From Pratylenchus scribneri (Eukaryota > Nematoda > Chromadorea > Rhabditida > Pratylenchidae), in NCBI GenBank assembly GCA_030063045.1, contig JAQSEB010000248.1:1-64000 (forward strand): a stretch of 64,000 nucleotides of DNA, written 5' to 3'. The notes below the pieces were generated by a model. The model did not search any database and was not told the DNA's origin. It saw only the letters and a list, made by a program, of their open reading frames with translations. The position numbers and the translations under genes were made by a program. This document shows, piece after piece, positions 25,020-36,165 of this stretch; the stretch's first letter is position 1; every line of letters begins with the position of its first letter.

Positions 25020-25251
25020 GACAAGTATATATTTGGCTGAGTACATGGACGTATTCGCTTGGCGCTTATTATTTCCCAAATGATAAAAATGGCCGCTTAT
25101 GTATATTCGTACAAGTATAATTTGGGATTTAAATCGAACTTGCATTTATGTGGTATTTACTGGAATCAATGCACCAATTCTCATCATAAGCAGGTAAATA
25201 TACTCCATTTCCAGCCTTGAATATCGTAATGCCTTCAAGAAAATATTTTGA
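25020..25251 (+). pseudogene. SRSX receptor remnant (helices 6-7 region and C-terminus)
   Basis: A frame through 25,099-25,193 reads MYIRTSIIWDLN, then YVVFTGINAPILIIS, a helix-7-like segment. It joins after a putative 21-nt GT-AG gap (25194-25214) to SLEYRNAFKKIF and a stop at 25249-25251. SLEYRNAFKK is the post-helix-7 signature also seen as SSDYRNAYKK in the gene at 6998-9173. The upstream part (YIWLSTWTYSLGAYYF) is in another frame. No upstream exons remain. The gap is shorter than known nematode introns, so it may be a partly deleted intron. Confidence 0.65.
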
Positions 25252-25419
25252 CGGATCATTTTCAGAAGAAAATGCAAAAGTTACTGAAATTGGACCTCAC
25301 TTTTTGTCATGACATAAAAATTTATTTAAATTTTGTAGTACATATATTGATGATTTTTTATATTTTCATTTTTATTTAATATAGGAAAATATTCCTAAAA
25401 TTGTTGATTGATATTTGGT

Positions 25420-28400
25420 TATAAAATTTTTCTTTAAAAATTGTCCAAAATTTTAAATCTCATAAAATAAATTTATTCAATATTTTATAAATTTATATCT
25501 TATTCTTGAACAAAATTTAATAAAAAGGATTGCCCAAAGCATCGAATATTTATAATAAAATTTAAATTTAAAAAAAAATAAATTTTAAAAATATAGCTTG
25601 CAAAAGAAATGTTATAAATAAAATTGTATAATTTCGTAACTTTAAAAGAAAAATTTTCAAATAAAGTCCAATCTCATAAAATAAATTGATTAAATTTTCA
25701 ATAAATTTAAATGAATTTTTAATTTAATTTAATATTAACTTCGTGCATCCTGGGCAAATATTTAAGAAAATAAATTAAATTTTAAAAAATTTAAAATATT
25801 AAGCTTACAATAGAAATGTTACAAATATAAAATAGATTTAAATAACCAATTAAGGAAATATTTTATAAATCAAAGATCCGTAAATCAAGCAAGCAACGCC
25901 AGCACGAATCTGAAAATTATAAAATTTTTCTTTAAAATTCTCTAAAAATTTAATTCTTCTCATAAAATAAATTGATTTTATTTTCTATAAATTTAAAGCA
26001 ATTTTTGGATAAAATTAGATAGAAAAAAACAAAATTGATGGACGAATATTTAAATAACCATAAAAGTAAAATTTTCGAGAAAATTTTCAAATACACTTTT
26101 CAGACTAGTTCAAAATCCATCATTTATATTTTTTAATTAGATAATCAGTATCAAAAATAAAAATTTTCCAAAAATTAATCTCATAAAATAATTTGATTCA
26201 ATTTTCTTTAAATTCAAGTTAATTTTTGACCGAAATTTAAATTTAATATAAATATGGAAAATTGTCTCAAAGAATATTTAAAATAAAATTTAAATTTAAA
26301 AAAAAATTTAAAAATGATGAGTATAGAAAATAAATGTTACAAAGAAATTGGTAGATTTTCATAACCAAATAAGAAAAATTTTCAAGAAATTTTCAAATAT
26401 TTTCCTAAAAAAATTAATTGAAATTAATTATTTTAATTCACTTGTCAGGCGGAATTTTATATTTTAGTGAAGGGATTTGGCCCTTTTTGATCATATATTT
26501 ATTTACAATTTCTATTCAATTTTACATAATCCAGGGTAATCAGTGGTAATAAAATGTAAAATTACTAATTATTCCATATAAATAATTGAGACCTCTCCGC
26601 AATTGGTTTCTCATATCACAGGATTTTGACCCATGAAATAATTGGCCATAATCGAAATGCTGTTTCCCATTGATGCCGATTGGGTACCATCAATGCCACA
26701 ATGTGCTGCTTTCCATTACATTCGTCCAGCGTTGATTGCTACCGATGCCTAAATTGATAGCTTGATAAATATTTTAAAAAGATATCAGATTTTAATATGA
26801 TTTTCCAAATAAAAAATTAAATATTTTAGTCAATTTTTATAGACCAAGGATTCGTAAATCTTGCGGGGAATGTCGGCACAAATCTGAAAATAATACTTTT
26901 TTTTTAAAAAAAATTGTCCAAAAATATTAATCTCATAAAATAAGTAAATTTAAATTTCTATAAACCTACATCAATTTTTTAAAGAAATTTAATAAAAATT
27001 TAGCTATTCTCCGCAACGAAAATTTAAAACAAAATTTTAATTTAAAAAAATAAAATAAATCTTAAAAATATTACAAAAAATATTAGATTTTCATAATTAT
27101 AAAAGTAAAAATTTACCAGAAATATTTAAATATATGTCTATAAAATAATTAATTGAAATTATTTATTTGAATTCACTTGTCAGATTAGTTAAAACCTCAA
27201 TATATTTTTGGCTAAATATATTAATTACTCAAAAAATAAAATTAAGCTAAATAAAATTTTAAAAAATTATTTTAAAATGTGAAGTTTCAAGAGAGAAATT
27301 TTACAAATAAATGGTAGATGTAACTATAAGAGAAAAATTTTCGCTATAAATATTTTATGAGTTGGAAGAATTTATTTAAAAAATTGAGCTGAACATTTAA
27401 AAAATTAAAAATTTTTGGTTTTTGAAACTTTGGCCTAAATCTATGAATCTCAAATGAGATCTACAAATTGGTAAAAAATGAGATTTTTCTTTAAAAAAGT
27501 TAAAAAATTTTACATCTCATAAAATAAATTGATCCAATTTTCTTTAAATTTAAATTTACATTAATTTTTGGATGAAATTTAATAAAAATTTTTCCGATGT
27601 CCGAATGGATATTTAAAATAAAATTAAATAAAAAAATTAAAATAAATTTTAAAAATGTTTAGATTATAAAAAAATGTTACAAATAAAATGATAGAATTTC
27701 GTTTTCTCTCTCAAGCGAGCAAAAGTCAGTTCAAATCTGAAAATTATAAAAATTTTTCCTCAAAAATTGTTGAAATATTTTTAATCTCATAAAAAAATGA
27801 ATTCAATTTTTCTATAAATTTAAATCAATTTTTTGATGAAATTTAATAAAAATATAAACGAAAGTCTGGCTCAAATATTTTAAATAAAATTTAAATTAAA
27901 AAAAAAATAAATTTTTAAAATATTAATATTACAAAATATTATTTCAAAATTGTTCCGGGTTTCCATGGATTTTTTGTTTAATGTCTATAATTAACTAAAA
28001 GGAAGATTTATATAAAAAAAATTTAAATTTCGCAAAAATATCAAAAAATATGAATGCTGTTTTTTGAATACAATGCTCCTGTCAATTATTAATAATATTT
28101 TAAATTTAAATAAATACAATTGAATCAGGGTTTATTTTATACTGCTGCTCCCAATGTTCCAATACTAGCAAATTAATTACTTTTTTTTGCTCGCAGGTCA
28201 AATTGCAGTAAAATTTTTAGACTTCGACAAATCTTTAAATTTTATTTTTTTAAAATATTTTTGAGTTCTCAGTTCGTATTTTATTATTTTATTATTTAAT
28301 TTTATAATTCATCTATTTCAATTTATCTAAAATTTGTATGGGAAGCACCCAAGAGAAGGAATTGAATATTTTCTCTACAATGTCACCTTTTTTTTCTCTT

Positions 28401-29960
28401 TACATCACGACCGTTGATTAAGATAAAAATATTCAAAATTAACTAAAATATGCAATAAAAAATTACTTGAAAAATTTTTAAGTAATTTTTAATTGAAACT
28501 TTATTTTTCACATTAAAAATTTCATAGATTTTCCACTATGCGCCATCCTTTTTTGAGGGAGTAAAAGCATTCTATAAATAATAATGCAAATTTAGCTTGG
28601 AATAAATTCATTCAAAAAATGTGAGCTCAAAATAATTATATATAGAATTAAAAAATGAGGATTGCACTTCTGAAAATTATAAATTTTCTTTAAAAATTGT
28701 TCAAAAATTTTAATCTCATAAAATAAATGAATTCAATTTTCTATAAATTTAAATAAATTTTTAAATGAAATTTAATAAAAAGTACAGCAAGAGTGGTTCG
28801 ACGAATATTCAAAATAAATTAAATTTTTAAAAAAATTAAAAAAATTATAAAATATCAAGATTATATATAAAAAAAATGTTAAAAACAATATGATAGGATA
28901 TATTAATCATAAAAGTAAAATTTTCGAGAAATTTTCAAATACACTTGTTAGACTAGTTCAAAATACACCTTTTAATTTTATTTTCTTAGATTCTCAGTTT
29001 AAAAAAAAACAATTGAAATATAAAAATGCTTCAACACAACAGTTAATTACTGAAGTGTATCCAAAAATTTCATAAGGCACAGCTTTCGCCAGCCAAGGCG
29101 GGAAATTGGTATAATTTTTCAATTAAGAGGGTAGAATTGAACGGAGTGAATTTCGCGGAGCGAAGCTACAAAATAAATTTTTAAATAAGGCCTTCTTTCA
29201 TATAGAGTCAATAATAGTATAGATCAAATTCTCTCCAAAATATACATTAAAATTATAATTTAAATAAATTTATTTCAATTTTTTTTTTATTTTTTTTTTT
29301 TTCCCACTACAACGATTTTAGTAAAAATTTAAAGCCAAATTGTGTTGAAATATAAAATTTTTATAGTATATATTTTATGAGTTGAAAATTTTTTTAAACA
29401 TTTTCTAAATTTTTATGATGCAATTTTCTAAATTAGTGAAATGATTATTACTAATTTGCAAATTGCAAATCTTTTCTTTTTTTCTGTTTAGACTGCAACG
29501 AATGGATTCGAATTTTGAAGAAAAATTCATGAAAATTTTGTGAAAATTTTGAAGATTTTGAAGAGAAAAACTAATATAAATTTAAAAAAAGCCAATGATT
29601 CAAATTAATATTTTTATTAATTTTTAATTTATTATAGAAAATTGCTATATTATATATAAAAAAATTCAAGCCAATGATTAATTAAAATTAATAATTTTAT
29701 TGCTATATATCTTATTATAAAAAGCTAATTACGAAAATGATTGGTTAAAGATCTGCAAAAACTCGAGCAATGCAGGTACAAATCAGAAAATTATAAAATT
29801 TTTCATTAAAAATCATTCAAAAATTTTAATCTCATAAAATAAATGGATACAATATTCTATAAAATTTTTAATTATTGAATGATATTTATAAATGTCAATT
29901 CCCACATTCAGCTAATATTTTTAAAAAATTTAAATTTAAAAAAAAATTAAAATAAATTTT
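25420..29960 (+). repeat. AT-rich modules with variable islands, group 4 (densest cluster)
   Basis: Clear islands are 25527-25542 (GGATTGCCCAAAGCAT), 26028-26042, 26999-27016 (TTTAGCTATTCTCCGCAA), 27589-27605 (TTTTTCCGATGTCCGAA), 27853-27871 (TATAAACGAAAGTCTGGCT) and 28782-28801 (GTACAGCAAGAGTGGTTCGA). Weaker copies are near 25,745, 26,260 and 29,895. Upstream blocks occur at 25,864-25,912, 26,846-26,885, 27,707-27,738 and 29,748-29,789. Spacing between islands varies from about 220 to 1,100 bp, so this is not a strict tandem array. No gene lies in this stretch. Confidence 0.6.
26638..26757 (+). pseudogene. Exon relic of an unrecognised gene (WVPSMPQC...YIRPALIATDA)
   Basis: The + strand reads EMLFPIDADWVPSMPQC, then HYIRPALIATDA and a stop. 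The same patch, with indels, recurs at 36,046-36,165 (FIDVDWVPPKPEC) and 41,759-41,878, and its end at 14,316-14,375. Recurrence at the amino-acid level marks it as an old exon scattered by duplication. Family unknown. Confidence 0.45.
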
Positions 29961-30239
29961 AAAGTTACACAAGATATTACTAATAAAACGGTAGAATTTC
30001 ACAACAATAAAAGAAAAATTTAAAATTGCACATATATAAATGAATTTTATTAAAAAAATTAATTAAAAAAACAATTAGATGGAAATTATTGAAAATAACT
30101 TTAAGAAAAAAAACAAAATTTTAGACATCCTAATTAATTTACCAATTGAGAAATTTTCAAAATCAACAGATTAAAAAAATCGAGCTATATATAACGTCCG
30201 AAAATTGAAGTTCGCCGGGAAATTTTTGCTCACAAATTT

Positions 30240-30316
30240 CCAATAGCATTTTCCAAAATAATCAGGAAATGTATTACCAATCTATTTTCATACTCAATTT
30301 TTTGGCTTTTAGGTAG
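30240..30316 (+). pseudogene. SRSX exon 5 fragment
   Basis: The stretch reads SIFQNNQEMYYQSIFILNFL, matching SIFQNNQEFYGQSVFILSLL in exon 5 of the gene at 6998-9173, then breaks off at TTTTAG. It supports the frame chosen upstream of the 7-bp duplication in that gene. Confidence 0.7.
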
Positions 30317-30879
30317 ATTAAATAACGCTTTTCAATCAATTAATTTAAATAATAAATTTAGAAAATTCTTAACTTTAATTTATGATTCAAAGTATAGATC
30401 AAATTCTTTCAATTCAAAAATATGTATTAAAATTTGTTTTAATATTTTTAATATTTATTTAATTTTTGTTTGGGTCCTTCAGGAACATTTTAATAAAAAT
30501 CAGATCAAAATGTGTTAAGATATAAAAATCTTATAGTAAATATTTTATGAGTTTGAAAAATATTTTGAATTTTTCAAAATTATCAGTGGCCTCGTGGGTT
30601 CCTATTTCCAGATTGACCTTCAGCCTATCACTGTTTTGGCCGATCCCACCGTGGCCACTGTTCCTTTTCCGGTGGCGATGAAGGATGCAAAATGATAGGG
30701 TTATTTTTTTTTTTTTGAAAAAATTCTTCATATTATTGAAAATTTATATTAAAATAATAAAAATTAATTTTGAATAAATTTTTTTATGGAATTAAAAATT
30801 GAAATTAGCATTTCATCACTCATGATCATGATACAAGAAAAAAATAATTCCATGTAAAAAAAAGATAAGAACAGAAAAA

Positions 30880-31650
30880 TTTTTTTAAAAAAAAAGTAAA
30901 ATATTTACATCTCATAAAATAAATTTATGCAATTTGCTATAAATCTACATCAATTTTAGATTAAATTTAATAAAAAGTGGACAACGATTGGAACGAACAT
31001 CTAAAATAAAATAAATTTTAAAACAAAATTTAAAAAATATGAATACATTTACAAAAGGAGTGTTAGACCAAAAAAAGAAATTTAATTGAATTTCTCCTCA
31101 TTATAGGATTTATTGCTATCATTTTACAAATTCGAATACCCATTCAAGGGCATGTTTGAATACCTTGAATTGCCATCCATCCTTTCCAAAATTCACAAGG
31201 ATTGCGCCTTCAAAGATCATAGCAACAGGCGAAAAAATGTTGACAAATTTTGCCGGCATTTCATCCTTGTTAGTAGAAAATGTGATTTTTAAAAGAAAGT
31301 TCAAAAATTTTACATCTCATATTAATTTATTTTTCTATTAATTTACATCAATTTTCGATTTAATAAAAACTAGTTTATGCATGGAACGAATATTTAAAAT
31401 AAAATAAATTTTTAAAAAAAAAATAAAAAATAAGTTTACATTAAAAGAAGTGTTACTCATCTGTCAACTCATAAATTAAACTGATTCATTTTCTATGAAT
31501 TTAAAATCAATATTTGAATATAATTTAATAAAAATCATCGATAAGCGATGAAAATATTTTTAAAATAAAATTTAATTTAAAAATATTAAACTTAAAAAGA
31601 AATGATTACAAAGAAAATGGTTGAATTTTGTAATATAAAATAATTTTTGA
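30880..31650 (+). repeat. Diverged flank of the 5.7-kb tandem repeat, with three modules
   Basis: Collinear with 36,600-37,360, the right end of tandem copy 1, but with scattered differences, whereas everything from 31,651 on is almost identical to the next copy. Islands are 30977-30993, 31370-31386 and 31535-31549. It also holds a minus-strand coding relic at 31,140-31,270 (MPAKFVNIFSPVAMIFEGAI, then NFGKDGWQFKVFK). Confidence 0.65.
31140..31270 (-). pseudogene. Relic of an unrecognised coding exon (GKDGWQFK family)
   Basis: The minus-strand translation contains PAKFVNIFSPVAMIFEGAI and VNFGKDGWQFKVFK. Related relics are at 34,404-34,515, 36,870-37,010 (with an in-frame stop), 40,117-40,228 and 42,585-42,724. 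Conservation of FEG, NFGKD and WQFK across copies whose DNA differs suggests a real protein family behind them, but I cannot name it. Confidence 0.45.
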
Positions 31651-32031
31651 GATATTTTCAAATACACTTGTCAAAATAGTTCAAAATCCAATAAATATTT
31701 GACTATTTGCGTAAAATCAGCAGAAATCTGAAAATTATGAATTTTTTTAAAAATTGTCCAAAAATATTAATCTCATAAAATAAATTATTTCAACCTTCTA
31801 TAAATTTACATAATTTTTCGAAGAAATTTAATAAAGGAATCGTCCTTGCCTCACGAATATTTAAAATAAAATTTAAATTTAAAAAAATTAAATATGTTAA
31901 ATTTACAAAAAAAAATGTTAGAAATAAAATGGTAAAATTTTGTTAAATATATGCCTATAAAATGGGGAATGGAATTGTGTCCACTGTGAAAATTTAAAAT
32001 TGCTTTTAGCAAATTTGATAATATTCACAAT

Positions 32032-32390
32032 TCACATTGAGACGGAGGGGACAATGGTGAATTTTTTCGCTTTTTTGATTGATGAATGCAGATAAAATGA
32101 TGAAATAAAATTTGACAAATCTGAGAAAGAAATTAGATCACAATCAAATAAGAATGAAATGAATGAACATTGGAATAGGAAAAAATGGAGGACATCGGGG
32201 GCATTTTTGCCAATTTCACTCATATTCAACCGTCTCATTTGGATTGTTTTGCCCCGTATTTGCTGCATTAATTGTTCGTTCTGAATTAATCATCAATTTT
32301 ATGAATTTAGTGAATTATGCTGTTTATAGTATATGCTGCTTAAAAATTTCATGTCATCTTTCTAGAATAATTTTGGATGCTAAACATTAA
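32032..32390. other. GC-richer coding-like patch in the 5.7-kb unit
   Basis: Overlapping open frames occur on both strands (78 codons minus, 75 codons plus). They are preserved in copies 2 (37,742-38,100) and 3 (43,456-43,814) because the DNA is identical, which says nothing about selection. Neither translation resembles a family I know, and I do not call a gene. Confidence 0.3.
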
Positions 32391-33301
32391 TTTTACCTAT
32401 TTTGATTGCCTTCAATTAATTATTTATTTAAACAAAAAAATATAGTTAAATTAATTTTTTATTATTTATAAAAATATTTAATATATATTACTATTTAAAA
32501 TAAAAAATGAATTTTGAAAAAAATGAACTAAAAAAACTAATTTGTTGAAAATTAATGTAATAAATTGTATCAGAAATTGGATGAAATTTTTCATTTTCTA
32601 TATTTGCAATTTTGAAAATTTTTCTAATCAACAGATTAAATCAAGTACATGCATGTTCATTACTTCTTTTTTGTTAAAAAAAAAACAAAAAAAGCAAAAT
32701 TCTTAAGTGGAAAATTTGATGTGAAATTTTTGTCGGCATATTTAGACTTAGCAACTAAAATTTTATTTGGTGAACCGTTAGAGTCAGAAATCGGTGATAT
32801 CTTATATTTTTTGTTTTCGAAGTCCTAAAATTTGATTAAGAAAAAGAAATTTTGGTAATTTCCAATGGAAATCTATTTTAATAAAAATCAGAATCAAAAT
32901 GTATGAAATATTTATCTATTTGAATGCAATTATATTTGCGATTTGCAAATTTTTCCTTTTTTTTAATTTTTAGAATATTTAAACATTTTCTATTAATCTC
33001 ATAAAATAAATTGAGTCATTTTTCTATAAATTTGCATTAATTTTTGGATAAAATTTAATAAAATAAGCACGAGCAGATTGGACGTTCAAATAAAATAAAT
33101 TTTAAAAAAATTTACAAGAGGAATGTAATTTATAAAATGTTAAATTTTAGTGATCAAAAAAATGAAATTTTTGTTTATGAATAAAAATTGATTAGATTTT
33201 GATTCCTGATAAATAGAGAACGGATTTTTATGCACGAAAAAGTACCAAAATATGTAAATAATATAATAAATTCTGTTTAAAAAAAGAGAAAATTTTAATG
33301 G

Positions 33302-33573
33302 GAGCGGGACATTTCGACAGTGGACATTTCGACAGTGGACTTTTCGACAGTGGACATTTCGACAGTAGGCTGACATTTCGACAGGGATTTTTCGACAGTG
33401 GACATTTCGACAGTAGGCGGACATTTCGACAGTCGCGGATTTTTCGACAGTGGACACTTCGACAGTGGACATTTCGACAGTAGGCGGACATTTCGACAGT
33501 GGCGGATTTTTCGACAGTGGACACTTCGACAGTGGACATTTCGACAGTAAGCTAGGACTTTTCGACAGTGACC
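33302..33573 (+). repeat. TTCGACAGT minisatellite
   Basis: Sixteen units of GGACATTTCGACAGT (15 bp) with variants GGACTTTTCGACAGT, GGACACTTCGACAGT and GGATTTTTCGACAGT, some with AGGC, GGC or CGC spacers. The units often occur in the order ACA, AGGC, ACA, GGC, TTT, a small higher-order pattern. On the minus strand two frames are open (STVEMS-like and CRNVHC-like), a consequence of the period being a multiple of three rather than evidence of a protein. Confidence 0.85.
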
Positions 33574-34084
33574 AAAAAAGTCTATAAACCGGGCTTATTT
33601 TGGCCCAAATTATATATCAATCGACGCGTCTCGATCAGCTGAACACTAATATATTATTTATTTTTAGCTAAATATAAAAATAAAAAAGTTATAGATATCT
33701 TTATCTTATAAAGAATTTTTCCCATTTTTTATCCAAAAATGGGTTTATTTTTTAAAATTTCTTTTATTTGTTACCCTTCATCAAAATGAATATCGAAATC
33801 AAATTATATTCTACAATGAAAATGATAGGATTTTGTAATAAAAAAAAATTTCGAGAAATTTTCAAAATAATGTGTATAAAAAATTAATTGAAATTATCTA
33901 ATTTTTGAATTCACTTGTCAGAATAATTCAAAATCCAATAAATATTTAGCTAAATTTATTAATTATTCAAAAATTAAAGAAAATAATATGAAAATAAAAA
34001 ATTAAATTAAATAAGTAAACATATGAAAGATTAATTTATTTTTTTTGTATTCAAAAATAATTTATCCAAAAATATGATATAAAA

Positions 34085-34320
34085 ATGTTGTCGCAAATTG
34101 AGGTCAAATTGCGAGGAGCAAAAGACAACATCACCATCCAAAAGCAGCCAGCCGGTGGTGTGGATGGCTCAATCGGTAGAGCAATGGCTAACAACGGCTG
34201 CATTAGGCCCAGTTCGAAGCAACATCCCACCCAATCTTTTACTCCGCTGCCGCCCGACTACAAAGGCTCTAGTCTTCACGAATGGCTGCAGTGTCCATTC
34301 GCGACAATGTGAATAATTGA
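34085..34320 (+). mobile_element. tRNA-derived SINE-like element
   Basis: A 235-bp GC-rich block with abrupt edges in AT-rich DNA. TGGCTCAATCGG (34165-34176) fits the pol III A box and AGTTCGAAGC (34211-34220) the B box, 46 bp apart. The D-arm folds as GCTC-AATCGGTA-GAGC. A seven-base acceptor-like stem (GGTGTGG with TCCCACC) pairs with one mismatch and one G-U, but the anticodon and T stems do not form, so it is not a functional tRNA. Open frames through it (for example VWMAQSVEQWL) are the sort of spurious translation tRNA-derived repeats give. The body after the tRNA part has no recognised partner LINE tail. Copies sit at 39,798 and 45,512 within the tandem units. Confidence 0.6.
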
Positions 34321-34623
34321 AATCATGTAAAAAAAACAATTTTGATTAATTTAATTTAATTCTCCTCATTTGTGTTTCTCGCCATTCCTATTCAAAAAGA
34401 ATTTTGAATTCCTTGAATTGCCATTCATCCTTTCCAAAATTTACTATATGGATTAAATTGCCTTCAAAAACCATAGGAGCAGCTAGAAAAATTGAACAAA
34501 TTTTACCTGCAATGAAGCCTTCCCTAAATTTTTACATTTTTGAATTTAGAAGGCAATTTTTACCACAAATGTTATTTTTTTACCACAAAAGTAGTTTTTA
34601 ATCTAATAAATCAGAACAGAATT

Positions 34624-34694
34624 TAGACAAATATTAGAAAATTAACGCAATATTTTCCATGCTTTGGCCTTTCTTGTTGTCTTCTATTTCTTTT
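34624..34694 (+). pseudogene. SRSX exon 5 start fragment
   Basis: AGACAAATATTAGAAA followed by TTCCATGCTTTGGCCTTTCT matches the acceptor region and first 60 bases of exon 5 of the gene at 6998-9173 (AGCAAATATTAGAAATTCGC, then TTCATGCTTTGGCTTTTCTT). It is frameshifted and stops after that. Copy 2 of the tandem repeat has it at 40,337-40,407. Confidence 0.65.
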
Positions 34695-35199
34695 TAGAAA
34701 TTATTTTTCAGATAAAAAAATATTACTCCTTACAAAAGAAATATTATTTATAAAATAATAAATTTTCTTATGAAGATTTTTGTACAAAAAAATACAAAAT
34801 ATTTTACATCTCATAAAATAAATTGATTTAAGTTTCTATAAATTAAAATCAAATTTTGATAAAAATTTGATAAAAAAAATTTTAAGCAATTTGCGAATAT
34901 TTAATAAAATTTAAAAAATTTTTTCAGCCAAATTATAGGTCATTTGACTTATTAGATTAAGGATGTGTAAATGATTCGGGAAATGCCGGCATAAATCTAC
35001 ATATAGGAAAATTTTTTCCGAAAATTTTACATCTCATAAATAAATGGATTCATTTTTCTATAAATATGAATAAATCTTGAAATGAAATTTAATAAAAAGA
35101 TGGCCAAAGAACTCGAATCTTTAAAATAAAATTTAAATTAAAAAAATTAATTTTTTATTGGAATTTTAATTTTCACTTTTTTTAAATTATGCAGATATT

Positions 35200-35306
35200 C
35201 ACAACACAGTATGCACCTCCCGTTTTTGAGGGAATGAAACATGAAAGCATTACGGGTTATGGCTCAAATGAGATTGGCGGCTGCATGTGCTTCATTACGG
35301 GTATTT
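35200..35306 (+). pseudogene. Exon relic of an unrecognised gene (YAPPVFEGMK)
   Basis: After a TTATGCAG acceptor-like site (35,188-35,195 region) the frame reads IFTTQYAPPVFEGMKHESIT, then GYGSNEIGGCMCFITG, up to a possible donor. A diverged relative at about 28,520-28,590 reads IFHYAPSFFEGVK. It is a GC-rich patch kept in frame, so a former or real exon, of unknown family. Copy 2 has it at 40,913-41,019. Confidence 0.4.
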
Positions 35307-36045
35307 TTTTATTTTTTTTATATCATTGAAGATGATTCTTTGTCGATATTTATTTTATAGTTCAAAAAAATAAAATTAAACTAAAAAGAAAGGAAAATTT
35401 TTTATAGGATGTAGATTTTTTTAACTTTATAAAATAAATTAAAATATTTTAGAAAATTATTTATTTATTTTCTTTATATTTAAGTTAAATGGATTCAAAA
35501 ATATTTATTATTTTAATACTAATTCGATTTACAACAAATTTTTATTCTTGAGCAATTTAATAACAATTGGATTAAATAATAAATTGTCCAGGAAATTATG
35601 GATAGAAAAGAACTGCCAGATTTTGGTCTATTTGACATTTTTAGCCATAACTTTTCACAATTTATAATTAAATCCATTATTTTCATCATAATGTTTAGCG
35701 ATTTAAATCACCTCTAAAAAGTTGATTCAGGATATTTAATAATTTAAGCGGGAACGGTCATGATCGGGACTACTTTTTTTTTATAGATTTACCTATATTT
35801 CAAAGTCAATTAAATACGCAAAGATAGATGTATATTTATTTTATGGTGTGGCTAATCATACACATCAACAGTCTTAAAGAGAAGCTTTAAAAAAAGAATG
35901 GAAATCGAATATTTTTACAAATTAAACAAATTTTTACTCATTATTTTTAATTATGCCAATTAAAATAAATATGGCTAATGTCTAAAAATTAATTTTTTAA
36001 ATAAATTCCACAATTTGCAGAATTTCGATCCACTGGAATTTTTGG

Positions 36046-36165
36046 CCATAAACGAAATTAATTTTCATTGATGTCGATTGGGTGCCGCCAAAGCCAGAAT
36101 GTAATGTGCCACCTCACTTTTATTCGCCCAGCGTTAATTGCAACAGATGCTAGCTACACTCTAAT
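36046..36165 (+). pseudogene. Exon relic (WVPPKPEC), same family as 26,638
   Basis: Reads KLIFIDVDWVPPKPECNVPP before the frame is lost by an indel relative to the copy at 26,638-26,757. Confidence 0.4.

Noticed and set aside
33140..33539. Long minus-strand frames (STVEMS and CRNVHC repeats) over the minisatellite, and the plus-strand HFDSG frame
   Set aside because: They arise because the repeat period is mostly a multiple of three and the core has no stop in several frames. There is no start context, no exon structure, and both strands are open at once.
34085..34316. Two overlapping plus-strand frames of 75 and 72 codons, repeated at 39.8 and 45.5 kb
   Set aside because: They lie on a tRNA-like SINE with pol III boxes. 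Identity between copies comes from recent tandem duplication, not from selection.
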